33,456 nucleotides of DNA, taken from NCBI GenBank assembly GCA_012838745.1, contig DUOS01000164.1:1-33456 (forward strand), in the 5' to 3' direction. Source of the DNA: Treponema sp. (lineage in GTDB: Bacteria > Spirochaetota > Spirochaetia > Treponematales > Treponemataceae). Numbering within the stretch: position 1 is the stretch's first letter; every line of letters starts with the position of its first letter. Shown in pieces: positions 1 through 6,272 of the stretch. The notes under the pieces are model-generated. The model saw only the letters and a program-made list of their open reading frames with translations, was not told the DNA's origin and did no database searches. The position numbers were made by a program, and so were the translations under genes.

Positions 1-1481
1 AATATGCATCGTTTTTTTCTGATAAAAATCAAACTCGAGACAGTGGTAACCGCCTTGTTACCGTTGATCCCGAACTAAAGAACATACGCCCCTTTATGAC
101 CGCCTTTGTTATTTCCGGAAAACCAATAGACGAACCAATGCTTTTGGATATTATCCAGACACAAGAAAAACTTTGCTGGAATTATGGTCGCAAACGAAAA
201 TCTATTTCGATGGGTATTTACCGTTCGTCTTCTATTTCTTGGCCAATTCGTTATGAAGCTGTTGATCCAGACACCACCAGCTTTATTCCTCTCGCAAGCA
301 CTAAACCCATGACTTGTCGTCAAATAGTAACCGAACATCCCAAAGGAAAAGAATACGGTTCAATTTTGGCAGATAAACTCAAATATCCCTTACTTATTGA
401 TGCTAAAGACGAAGTGCTTTCAATGGCTCCCATTATCAACAGTGCAACCCTTGGAGCTGTTCAAGTAGGCGATACAGACCTGCTCGTTGAAATGACAGGA
501 ACTGATATGCCAACTCTTACCCTGGCAACAAGTATTGTTGCCTGCGATTTCGCAGATGCGGGTTACATCATTCTTCCGGTTAAGGTAGAACACCCGTATG
601 ACACCGGCTTTGGTGCCCATATAACAACACCTTTTTATTTTCAAAAGCCAATTAAAGCGTCTTTGATTGCTACAAACAAATTGCTTGGCTCCAATCTTAC
701 CGCGGATGACGTTACAGACGCACTCGAACGAATGGGCTGTTCTTCAACAATTTCCGGCGATGTTATAGAAGTTCGCCCTCCAGAATATCGCAACGACTTT
801 TTGCATGAAGTTGATGTTATCGAAGATGTTATGTCGGGTATGACGTTGGATTATTTTACTCCAACAAAACCCCACGACTTTACCATTGGTCGGCTTTTGC
901 CTCAAACGCTGTATAATCGAAAAGTAAAAAGCCTCATGGTTGGCATGGGATACCAGGAAATGATCTTTAACTACCTTGGTTCTGGCCGAGACTATATAGA
1001 AAACATGAACCTCACCGGAACAAGCAAGGGCGACGCTGTTATTGAAATTTCTAATCCCATGTCGGAGAATTTCCAGTTTGTTCGTCCTTCAATTCTTCCC
1101 AGCCTCCTTTCAGCGGAGTCTGTTTCTGGAAATGCCGTATATCCACATCGAATTTTTGAAACGGGTAAGGGCGCTTCTCGCTGTGAAGAAGAAAATACGG
1201 GAACCCGTACTCATGACTACCTTGGCTTTCTTACTGCGGCTAATGACGCTAATTTTAACGACCTGGCAAGCGAAGTTTCTACTCTTTTATTTTATCTTGA
1301 TCGTGAATACAAGGTTGCGGAATCTGACGATCCTCGCTTTATTCCAGGGCGGCAAGCTTCAGTTTTGCGAGAAGGAAAACAGGTTGGTATTTTTGGAGAA
1401 GTTCACCCTGTAGTGTTAGAAAACTGGGCTATTGATACACCCTGCGCCGCAGCGGAGTTCGATCTTAAATTGCTAATATAA
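1..1481 (+). CDS. pheT: Phenylalanine--tRNA ligase beta subunit, archaeal/eukaryotic type (5' end outside window)
   Basis: The reading frame is open from base 3 to the TAA at 1479-1481, giving 492 visible residues; the true start lies upstream, since an in-frame ATG at 96 falls in the middle of conserved sequence. The product is the beta chain of the PheRS heterotetramer, which charges tRNA-Phe with phenylalanine in the cytoplasm. A B5-type domain is visible around nt 630-850, ending in the acidic segment PEYRNDFLHEVDVIEDVM, whose Arg/Asp/Glu pattern is typical of PheT. A catalytic-core-like fold follows, with GMGYQEMIFNYL and a C-terminal GIFGEVHP. There is no C-terminal anticodon-binding (ferredoxin-fold) domain, so the protein matches the short archaeal/eukaryotic class (about 550-600 aa) rather than the roughly 790-aa bacterial class. 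Spirochaetes are known to carry this class. pheS is not in the window. Confidence 0.95.
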   Translation, partial: YASFFSDKNQTRDSGNRLVTVDPELKNIRPFMTAFVISGKPIDEPMLLDIIQTQEKLCWNYGRKRKSISMGIYRSSSISWPIRYEAVDPDTTSFIPLASTKPMTCRQIVTEHPKGKEYGSILADKLKYPLLIDAKDEVLSMAPIINSATLGAVQVGDTDLLVEMTGTDMPTLTLATSIVACDFADAGYIILPVKVEHPYDTGFGAHITTPFYFQKPIKASLIATNKLLGSNLTADDVTDALERMGCSSTISGDVIEVRPPEYRNDFLHEVDVIEDVMSGMTLDYFTPTKPHDFTIGRLLPQTLYNRKVKSLMVGMGYQEMIFNYLGSGRDYIENMNLTGTSKGDAVIEISNPMSENFQFVRPSILPSLLSAESVSGNAVYPHRIFETGKGASRCEEENTGTRTHDYLGFLTAANDANFNDLASEVSTLLFYLDREYKVAESDDPRFIPGRQASVLREGKQVGIFGEVHPVVLENWAIDTPCAAAEFDLKLLI

Positions 1482-1483
1482 GC

Positions 1484-2329
1484 CTAGTCTTTGCATTTTT
1501 CTAAAAATGCATTTTTTAGTATTCCGGTAATTTGAGTCGTTAATGACGAATGGATAATCTCGTTCACCTTTATAAGGTGATCGGGATTTAATCCCTCTCG
1601 ATCTTCGCTTGTTCTAAAAACAAAAACATTTACTAATTCACCATTCAACACCCGCTTGAGACAAATCACCGCATCAACATTGATCAGAATCCCATGAAGG
1701 TTCATTTGTATGTTTTTAATTTTTTCGTGGAGGGGAATATCTGCCGTCTCCCCGTTAAAAACACAGGAAAAGTGGCTTATGCTAATATCTCGAAGAACAC
1801 ACCGATAATCCTTACCTTGAAAAGAAATGTTTGCCTTGCAGGATTCACCACAGATAGTTCGCAAAAACCTTCGTTGCCCATTTGCTTGATTCGCAGATAA
1901 CACATTTACAAATCTGTATAAGTTTTTTGCTTTATTATACTCCATGGGAATACATCCACAAATTATTCCGATAGTGTACAAATACAGCCACTCTATCTTT
2001 TTAGTTTCTTCTTGGCTGTTTCTTTTTTGATACATAACCCCAATCATGGCCCGTTCACCGTATTCCTTTTGTAAGGTCCCAATAAACGATGGCCAATCAA
2101 TCCCGTTAATTTGACGATCTACATTAAAGAAAAGAATAACTTGTGGAAAAATAGAGAAAAGTGTATGTATTTTTTTTTCCAAAGAGCAATATGGATCGTC
2201 GTGAATAAAATAGGTTTCATAGCCTTTTAAAAAAAAGCTTTTTGAAAATTCTTCAGAAAAAATCGTTAGATCGGGCACAACAAAAAAAATCTTCATTCCC
2301 TGGGTTGCGTCACGGTACTCATCATTCAT
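1484..2329 (-). CDS. PilZ-domain-like protein with degenerate c-di-GMP motif
   Basis: This 281-aa cytoplasmic protein has no signal peptide. Residues 12-130 look like a degenerate receiver-type alpha/beta fold (MKIFFVVPD at the start, then alternating strands and helices) without a clear phosphoacceptor site. From about 150 on it resembles PilZ: RRFLR at 153-157 gives the RxxxR arm, and DISISH at 181-186 stands where [DN]xSxxG is expected, with His replacing Gly. PilZ domains bind cyclic di-GMP; the altered second motif makes binding uncertain. The ATG at 2329 is chosen because GAGGGGG sits 5 bases upstream. The gene converges on pheT with only two bases between the stop codons. The family call is moderate; it may be a spirochaete-specific PilZ variant. 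Confidence 0.6.
   Translation of the reverse strand: MNDEYRDATQGMKIFFVVPDLTIFSEEFSKSFFLKGYETYFIHDDPYCSLEKKIHTLFSIFPQVILFFNVDRQINGIDWPSFIGTLQKEYGERAMIGVMYQKRNSQEETKKIEWLYLYTIGIICGCIPMEYNKAKNLYRFVNVLSANQANGQRRFLRTICGESCKANISFQGKDYRCVLRDISISHFSCVFNGETADIPLHEKIKNIQMNLHGILINVDAVICLKRVLNGELVNVFVFRTSEDREGLNPDHLIKVNEIIHSSLTTQITGILKNAFLEKCKD
1492..1517 (+). terminator. Rho-independent terminator of pheT, embedded in the convergent PilZ gene
   Basis: A 9-bp stem TGCATTTTT/AAAAATGCA (1492-1500 with 1503-1511) is followed by six T (1512-1517), 10 bases after the pheT stop. It lies entirely inside the last codons of the convergent PilZ-like gene, where the same bases encode KNAFLEKC. The two-base central gap means the outermost loop pairs must open in the real hairpin. 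Confidence 0.7.
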
Positions 2330-2382
2330 TTGTCCCCCTCAAGACGTTCAATTTTAAATTTTTAGGGACTTTTGATTATTAC

Positions 2383-2410
2383 TTGAAGTATAGCTTTTAC
2401 TCTGTATAAT
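2383..2410 (+). promoter_or_regulatory. Sigma-70-type promoter for the esterase gene
   Basis: TTGAAG (2383-2388), a 16-bp spacer and TATAAT (2405-2410) lie about 75 bases upstream of the esterase translation start. A 6-bp inverted repeat, CTTGAA (2382-2387) and TTCAAG (2410-2415), overlaps the -35 and the end of the -10. Confidence 0.55.
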
Positions 2411-2491
2411 TCAAGGATAATAGCAAACATTAAATGAACATTGAATTTGTTTTTTCATTAAACATATTCATTAGTTTATAAGGAGACTACA

Positions 2492-3316
2492 ATGACCCAT
2501 GAAAACCTGAATTTACATTCTATTTGTACAAGCCAAGAAATTAAAACTCCTAACAATGGAGCAATTTTATCAACGTACATACCTGATAATTTTGAGGAAA
2601 TTAACCCAAAACGAACGAGAGCCGCAGTAATCATCTGCCCAGGAGGAGGATATGAATACACATCTACCCGCGAAGGAGAACCTATCGCTCTCCGCTTAAA
2701 CGCACTAGGCATTGCTGCTTTTGTTCTTCACTATAGCTGTGCTCCCACTGTCTTTCCAACCGCATTATGCGAACTAGCGGCAGCGGTAGCACTTCTCAAA
2801 AAGAAAACAGATGCTTGGCATCTCGATCCAAAAAACATTTCTGTCATGGGCTTTTCAGCAGGGGGCCATCTTGCGGCAAGCCTTGGTTGCCTATGGAACT
2901 CAGACCATGTAGGGTTTCCTGATAGCAGCGCTCGCCCAGACGCAATGATTCTTTCCTATCCGGTAATTACTTCAAATTCTTTTGGTCATGAGCAATCTTT
3001 TAAAAACCTACTAAAAGACGAGTACGCTTCGATGCACCAAGAGTTATCTCTGGAAACCCGAGTAACAAAAGAAACTCCGCCTGCTTTTATTTGGCACACT
3101 CACAATGATAACGTGGTTCCCGTAGAAAACTCGATGCTCTTTGCAATGGCTCTACGAGAAAAAGGAGTTCCGTTTGAATTACATATTTATCAACCAGGTG
3201 GTCACGGTCTTTCAACAGCTACACCGGAAACACAAAATTCAAGGGGAGAGGCTGTTCAACCTGAATGCGCAAACTGGCTAGATATGGCAGCAACTTGGAT
3301 CAAAAACAATTCCTAA
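2492..3316 (+). CDS. Alpha/beta hydrolase, acetyl (xylan) esterase-like
   Basis: The 274-aa protein belongs to the Aes/BD-FAE-like carboxylesterase group. The oxyanion motif is PGGGY at 50-54, in place of the HGGGW of classical members. The nucleophile elbow is GFSAGG with Ser122, and the rest of the triad can be read as Asp206 in HNDNVVPVENS and His238 in GGHGLS. There is no signal peptide, so it acts in the cytoplasm, probably deacetylating short acyl or sugar esters taken up by the cell; the substrate is inferred only from the family. AAGGAG lies 7 bases before the ATG. The gene appears monocistronic: a promoter precedes it, and it converges on the Crp-like gene with 8 bases between the two stop codons and no obvious hairpin. 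Confidence 0.85.
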   Translation: MTHENLNLHSICTSQEIKTPNNGAILSTYIPDNFEEINPKRTRAAVIICPGGGYEYTSTREGEPIALRLNALGIAAFVLHYSCAPTVFPTALCELAAAVALLKKKTDAWHLDPKNISVMGFSAGGHLAASLGCLWNSDHVGFPDSSARPDAMILSYPVITSNSFGHEQSFKNLLKDEYASMHQELSLETRVTKETPPAFIWHTHNDNVVPVENSMLFAMALREKGVPFELHIYQPGGHGLSTATPETQNSRGEAVQPECANWLDMAATWIKNNS

Positions 3317-3324
3317 AAAAAACA

Positions 3325-3999
3325 TTAACTTCTTTTACAGCGTGAAACGCCGTCTTTATCCTCAAGGCTTTTTTGAAGCGCTTCTTTGTCAGTTATTTTA
3401 ATTTTTCCCCGAGCCAAAGAAACATACCCGTTTTTTTCGAAATACTTGAGCATTCTACTTACAACTTCTCGAGCAGTGCCTAAATCGAAGGCAATTTCTT
3501 CGTGTGTTGCATAAACAACCGAACTCGTCTTTTCTAGAAGATAATTACCAACGCGGCAATCCATAGCATGAAAGGCAACCTGTTCAACAACCCACATAAC
3601 ATCGCTAAGCCGGTCGTTCATTTTTTCCAATAAGTATTTTTGTATTTCCGGTGTTCGTTCGTGAATGTCAGAAAAAACATCGTTCGAAATACTGGCGATT
3701 TTACAATCGGTATCTGCTTTGATCATTGCCTGCATCGGAAGTTTTCCCATTAGACAGGAAATTGAAAGCGTACAAATATCATTTTCAAATAAGCGATAAA
3801 GGGTTATTTCCCTCCCGCTTTCCGAAAGAATGTATACTCGAACCACCCCACTAATAATCACGAGAATACCCTTACAGCTTGATGCATCAAAAAGAACGGT
3901 TCCAGCAGCAGAATCTGATAAAACCAAATTCTCCCGAATAAGCTGCTGATCCTGTGGAGTAAGATATTCATTAAGTGGAAACACAAAGTCTTTGCGCAT
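3325..3999 (-). CDS. Crp/Fnr-family transcriptional regulator
   Basis: The 224-aa protein has an N-terminal cyclic-nucleotide-binding-type beta-roll (about residues 15-110), a dimerisation helix (about 115-150) and a C-terminal winged helix-turn-helix (about 163-205). The recognition helix is TAREVVSRMLKYF at 175-187. No N-terminal Fnr cysteine cluster is present. Cys76 and Cys82 lie in the roll (ICTLSISCLMG), a position often occupied by Cys in the Crp/Fnr proteins of anaerobes. The effector is unknown; redox, nitrosative or heme sensing is possible given nifJ and hcp nearby, but this is inference. No Shine-Dalgarno precedes the ATG; a possible -10 (CAAAAT) lies only 7 bases upstream, so the mRNA may be leaderless. 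It is divergent from the DUF898 gene. Confidence 0.85.
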   Translation of the reverse strand: MRKDFVFPLNEYLTPQDQQLIRENLVLSDSAAGTVLFDASSCKGILVIISGVVRVYILSESGREITLYRLFENDICTLSISCLMGKLPMQAMIKADTDCKIASISNDVFSDIHERTPEIQKYLLEKMNDRLSDVMWVVEQVAFHAMDCRVGNYLLEKTSSVVYATHEEIAFDLGTAREVVSRMLKYFEKNGYVSLARGKIKITDKEALQKSLEDKDGVSRCKRS

Positions 4000-4006
4000 G
4001 GTTGTT

Positions 4007-4035
4007 ATTTTGGCTCAAAAACTCTTCCTGCGCAA
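4007..4035 (-). promoter_or_regulatory. Possible promoter of the Crp/Fnr-like gene with start close to the ATG
   Basis: On the minus strand, TTGCGC (4035-4030), a 17-base spacer and CAAAAT (4012-4007) end 7 bases before the ATG at 3999. The -10 matches only four of six consensus bases. The TGCGCAA at 4029-4035 is repeated in inverse as TTGCGCA at 3992-3998 over the start codon, so the pair could be an autoregulatory site. Confidence 0.3.
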
Positions 4036-4064
4036 GAGAAATTACACATGTTTAATGAGAGAAG

Positions 4065-4073
4065 TGCTATACT
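4065..4073 (+). promoter_or_regulatory. Extended -10 promoter element for the DUF898 gene
   Basis: TGCTATACT (4065-4073) fits an extended -10 (TGnTATAAT-like) 29 bases before the chosen ATG. No good -35 is seen at 16-18 bases. Its position argues against translation starting at the upstream in-frame ATG at 3992. Confidence 0.45.
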
Positions 4074-4092
4074 ACAAATACAAACTTTTTTT

Positions 4093-4097
4093 AGGAG
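4093..4097 (+). promoter_or_regulatory. Shine-Dalgarno deciding the DUF898 start
   Basis: AGGAG stands 5 bases before the ATG at 4103. The longer frame beginning at 3992 has no such site and would overlap the Crp-like gene's start. Confidence 0.75.
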
Positions 4098-4102
4098 AAA
4101 TT

Positions 4103-5110
4103 ATGAAAGAACGATTTTCCTGTTCCTTGGATGGCAATATGTGGTGGAAACCGTTTTTGGGCTTTATAATACTATCCTTTGCTTTTACAATTCCTATTCA
4201 GAAGGCTACAAATTCACTGGACATATCAGCAGCACCCTCGGTAATTTTGAGTGCTTTTTTGTTTATTATTGTCCTATCCCTTGTTTTCTCAGGTATACAA
4301 GCTGCATTTTATGTCCTATTAGCGAGAATAGCGCTTCCCTCAATTACGTTTAAAGAAAAATCTTTTTCCTTTACCGGAAGCGTCGGGGAATTTGTCTCCC
4401 TGAACCTTGTGTGTACTGGTCTCACTATTGTTACTCTGGGGTTTTATCTTCCCTGGTATTATACGCGAATTAATCGCTATTTTTTTAGCCATATTGCATA
4501 CAATGGGAAACCTGCGGGCTTTCTCGGTAACCCAAAAAATCTTATTAAACCCTTTCTTCTTGGTTTAATTCTTCCATTGGTTTTATGGTCATTTGCTTTC
4601 GCCTTTGTTTTTTTACTTGCAGAAATTTATAATGCAAACAACTTAATAGATATTGCAAATACCTTTTATATGCTCTCTTCTTTAATTTATCTTTCTATTA
4701 TATTTTTATTTATTCCATTTATGTATTATTTTTTAAAATGGATAGTAAATATTACTTGGAAAGAGTTCCTTTTTACATGGAAGGCTGAATTTTGGAAATC
4801 CTGTTTTTTTATCGCAGGAAGAGTATTCCTTGTCATAATTACTTTGGGAATATACTTTCCTGCTTTTATGCTTTCTGTATGGGAGTATTTTGTTGAACGA
4901 GTCGTTATAGAAAAAGAGAATATTCCCGTTGCCCGCTTCGCGTTTATTCGTGAAAAAGGTACAGATTTCAAATATTTATGGATTCAAATACTCTTATCGT
5001 TAGTTACTGTGGGCATATATCTTCCTTGGGCCTACGCAAACTGCATTCGCTTCTTTGCAGAAAAAACTTTTTTCCAAGATGAGCAACTTACTCTCCCAGA
5101 AAAAAAATAA
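4103..5110 (+). CDS. DUF898 (YjgN-like) polytopic membrane protein
   Basis: The 335-aa protein has about seven or eight hydrophobic segments. It carries two copies of the signature typical of DUF898: TLGFYLPWYYTRINRYF with a following ...YNGKPAGFLGN, and LGIYFPAFMLSVWEYF / VGIYLPWAYANCIRFF nearer the C-terminus. Proteins of this family sit in the inner membrane; their function is unknown. The start at 4103 is supported by AGGAG and an extended -10; the frame could run 37 codons further upstream, but that stretch covers the promoter. It is divergent from the Crp-like regulator, so it may be a target of it, and convergent with the pspC-like gene, whose terminator lies just past its stop codon. 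Confidence 0.8.
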   Translation: MKERFSCSLDGNMWWKPFLGFIILSFAFTIPIQKATNSLDISAAPSVILSAFLFIIVLSLVFSGIQAAFYVLLARIALPSITFKEKSFSFTGSVGEFVSLNLVCTGLTIVTLGFYLPWYYTRINRYFFSHIAYNGKPAGFLGNPKNLIKPFLLGLILPLVLWSFAFAFVFLLAEIYNANNLIDIANTFYMLSSLIYLSIIFLFIPFMYYFLKWIVNITWKEFLFTWKAEFWKSCFFIAGRVFLVIITLGIYFPAFMLSVWEYFVERVVIEKENIPVARFAFIREKGTDFKYLWIQILLSLVTVGIYLPWAYANCIRFFAEKTFFQDEQLTLPEKK

Positions 5111-5131
5111 AAACCTCCGCGGAGTCCGCGG
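5101..5131 (-). terminator. Rho-independent terminator of the PspC-like gene
   Basis: Read on the minus strand, CCGCGG (5131-5126), a 3-base loop and CCGCGG (5122-5117) are followed by a T-rich tract (complement of 5113-5101). The T tract corresponds to the A-rich Lys codons at the end of the convergent DUF898 gene. Confidence 0.65.
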
Positions 5132-5139
5132 CGATAAAA

Positions 5140-5337
5140 CTATTTGATAACTTCACTCTTTTTGGGTAAAACAAGAGCACATATAAAATAGAGCACCACT
5201 CCTGTTCCATAAAAAAGAGAAATAATTAACCATAAAATCCTAACGATGGTTGGATCAATATTTAAATATTCTGCAAGTCCTCCGCAAACACCAAGAAGGT
5301 TTTTTCCTTGTTCAACCTTATATAACCGTTTTGCCAT
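5140..5337 (-). CDS. PspC-domain small membrane protein
   Basis: The 65-aa protein is almost exactly one PspC domain. It has KRLYKVEQGKNLLGVCGGLAEYLNIDPTIVR-like sequence at 3-34 (the conserved GVCGGLAEY is at 17-25), then one hydrophobic segment of about 22 residues ending at LVLPKK. PspC domains are found in phage-shock and envelope-stress membrane proteins and in many stand-alone small proteins of unknown role. GGGAGGG lies 4 bases before the ATG. No pspA or pspB is in the window, so a stress function is only inferred from the domain. The gene stands alone between two terminators. Confidence 0.85.
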   Translation of the reverse strand: MAKRLYKVEQGKNLLGVCGGLAEYLNIDPTIVRILWLIISLFYGTGVVLYFICALVLPKKSEVIK

Positions 5338-5423
5338 CTTTCCCTCCCTTTTTCTTCCCTCTTTAATCTTAATACATTCCCCATTTTACCGAAACCTTCA
5401 CCATCTTAATAAACTTCAAAACA

Positions 5424-5453
5424 GAAAAAAATACCCCGGATTTTCATCCGGGG
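5424..5453 (-). terminator. Rho-independent terminator of the LPP20-like lipoprotein gene
   Basis: On the minus strand, CCCCGGAT (5453-5446), a 4-base loop and ATCCGGGG (5441-5434) are followed by TATTTTTTT. It lies 39 bases beyond the lipoprotein stop codon. Confidence 0.9.
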
Positions 5454-5491
5454 TTGGACCATCCATTTTGCAATGGCTCGGTTTTCCGTAA

Positions 5492-6085
5492 TTAGCGCGT
5501 TACACCGTCTTGGGTTTCTTTTTCTAAGAAAGAAAGAGCTTCCTCAGCCTTGAATTCGGCAAAAGCGGCTGCTTCATTTCGTTGAAATGACCCCACAGTT
5601 TCGTTGAAACTCTTGTTTACGTTTTCTTTAGGAAAAGAACAAAGCATGTATACGCCGCCCTCTGCATCAACCCAGAGTTCGTCTTCTTCTACTCCCACAA
5701 GCGTTTGTTCTGCCACCTGCTTGGAAATATTTTCAAAATGAGTCAAGGTCTGTGTGTTTTCGCCTTCCCCACCTTCACTGGTATAACTCACAAGCGCATT
5801 TTTTACACTCGTTCCAACCCAGCGGGCTATTTGATCACGTGCATCCTGACCGGCTGCTGTTTTGGAAATGTCTCTGCGTGATTTTTTTGCATACCCTGCA
5901 GTATAAAAGATCTCTTCACTCTTGGGGTTTTTAGTTACCCAAGAAGGCATTGGAATACCATCCATTCCAATAACGGTACTTACAGGTTCTTTTTCTTCTT
6001 TTTCTTTTGGCGCAGAAGAACAAGCTATAAATCCTGCAAAAACCATAACGATTAGTGTTGCGAGAGAAATAAATTTCTTGATCAT
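5492..6085 (-). CDS. LPP20-family lipoprotein
   Basis: The 197-aa exported lipoprotein has a signal peptide at residues 1-21 and a lipobox FIAC with Cys22. A short charged linker rich in Lys and Glu follows. The sequence PSWVTKNPKSEEIFYTAGYA and the following KTAAGQDARDQIARWV helix are characteristic of the LPP20 fold. Such proteins are envelope-anchored; their role is not settled. The ending EFKAEEALSFLEKE is probably helical. AGGAGG sits 6 bases before the ATG. It is divergent from nifJ and shares a 187-bp intergenic region with it that holds two dyads. Function beyond envelope location cannot be read from the sequence. Confidence 0.8.
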   Translation of the reverse strand: MIKKFISLATLIVMVFAGFIACSSAPKEKEEKEPVSTVIGMDGIPMPSWVTKNPKSEEIFYTAGYAKKSRRDISKTAAGQDARDQIARWVGTSVKNALVSYTSEGGEGENTQTLTHFENISKQVAEQTLVGVEEDELWVDAEGGVYMLCSFPKENVNKSFNETVGSFQRNEAAAFAEFKAEEALSFLEKETQDGVTR

Positions 6086-6164
6086 AAAAATCCTCCTAAA
6101 TAACTTATGTAGTTAAAACTGTATCACACCCAATATAACATATCCAGTTCAATCAGGGTAGAAC

Positions 6165-6182
6165 GCAAGGCTCTCCCCTTGC
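6165..6182. promoter_or_regulatory. Dyad 1 upstream of nifJ (candidate operator)
   Basis: GCAAGG-N6-CCTTGC is a perfect 6-bp inverted repeat over 18 bp. Its right arm overlaps the presumed -35 (TTGCAA, 6179-6184). No downstream T-tract is present, so it is not a terminator. Confidence 0.35.
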
Positions 6183-6207
6183 AAAAATTCATCTGGCGAG
6201 GTATTTT
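6179..6207 (+). promoter_or_regulatory. Likely nifJ promoter
   Basis: TTGCAA (6179-6184), a 17-bp spacer and TATTTT (6202-6207) lie 65 bases upstream of the ATG. The -10 is imperfect; TTATAT at 6207-6212 is an alternative. Confidence 0.4.
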
Positions 6208-6217
6208 ATATAGGCAC

Positions 6218-6235
6218 TGGGTAAAAATTTACCCA
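6218..6235. promoter_or_regulatory. Dyad 2 upstream of nifJ (candidate repressor operator)
   Basis: TGGGTAAA-AA-TTTACCCA is a perfect 8-bp inverted repeat over 18 bp. It begins about 10 bases after the presumed -10, where a bound repressor would block transcription. It differs from the Fnr (TTGAT-N4-ATCAA) and Rex (TTGTGAAA-type) consensus sites. Confidence 0.45.
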
Positions 6236-6272
6236 TATAAAATTCACTTCAATACTTTATAAGGACGGAAAT

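Noticed and set aside
3992-4102. 37-codon N-terminal extension of the DUF898 protein
   Set aside because: It overlaps the promoter region and the Crp-like gene start; the ATG at 4103 has AGGAG and fits the family.
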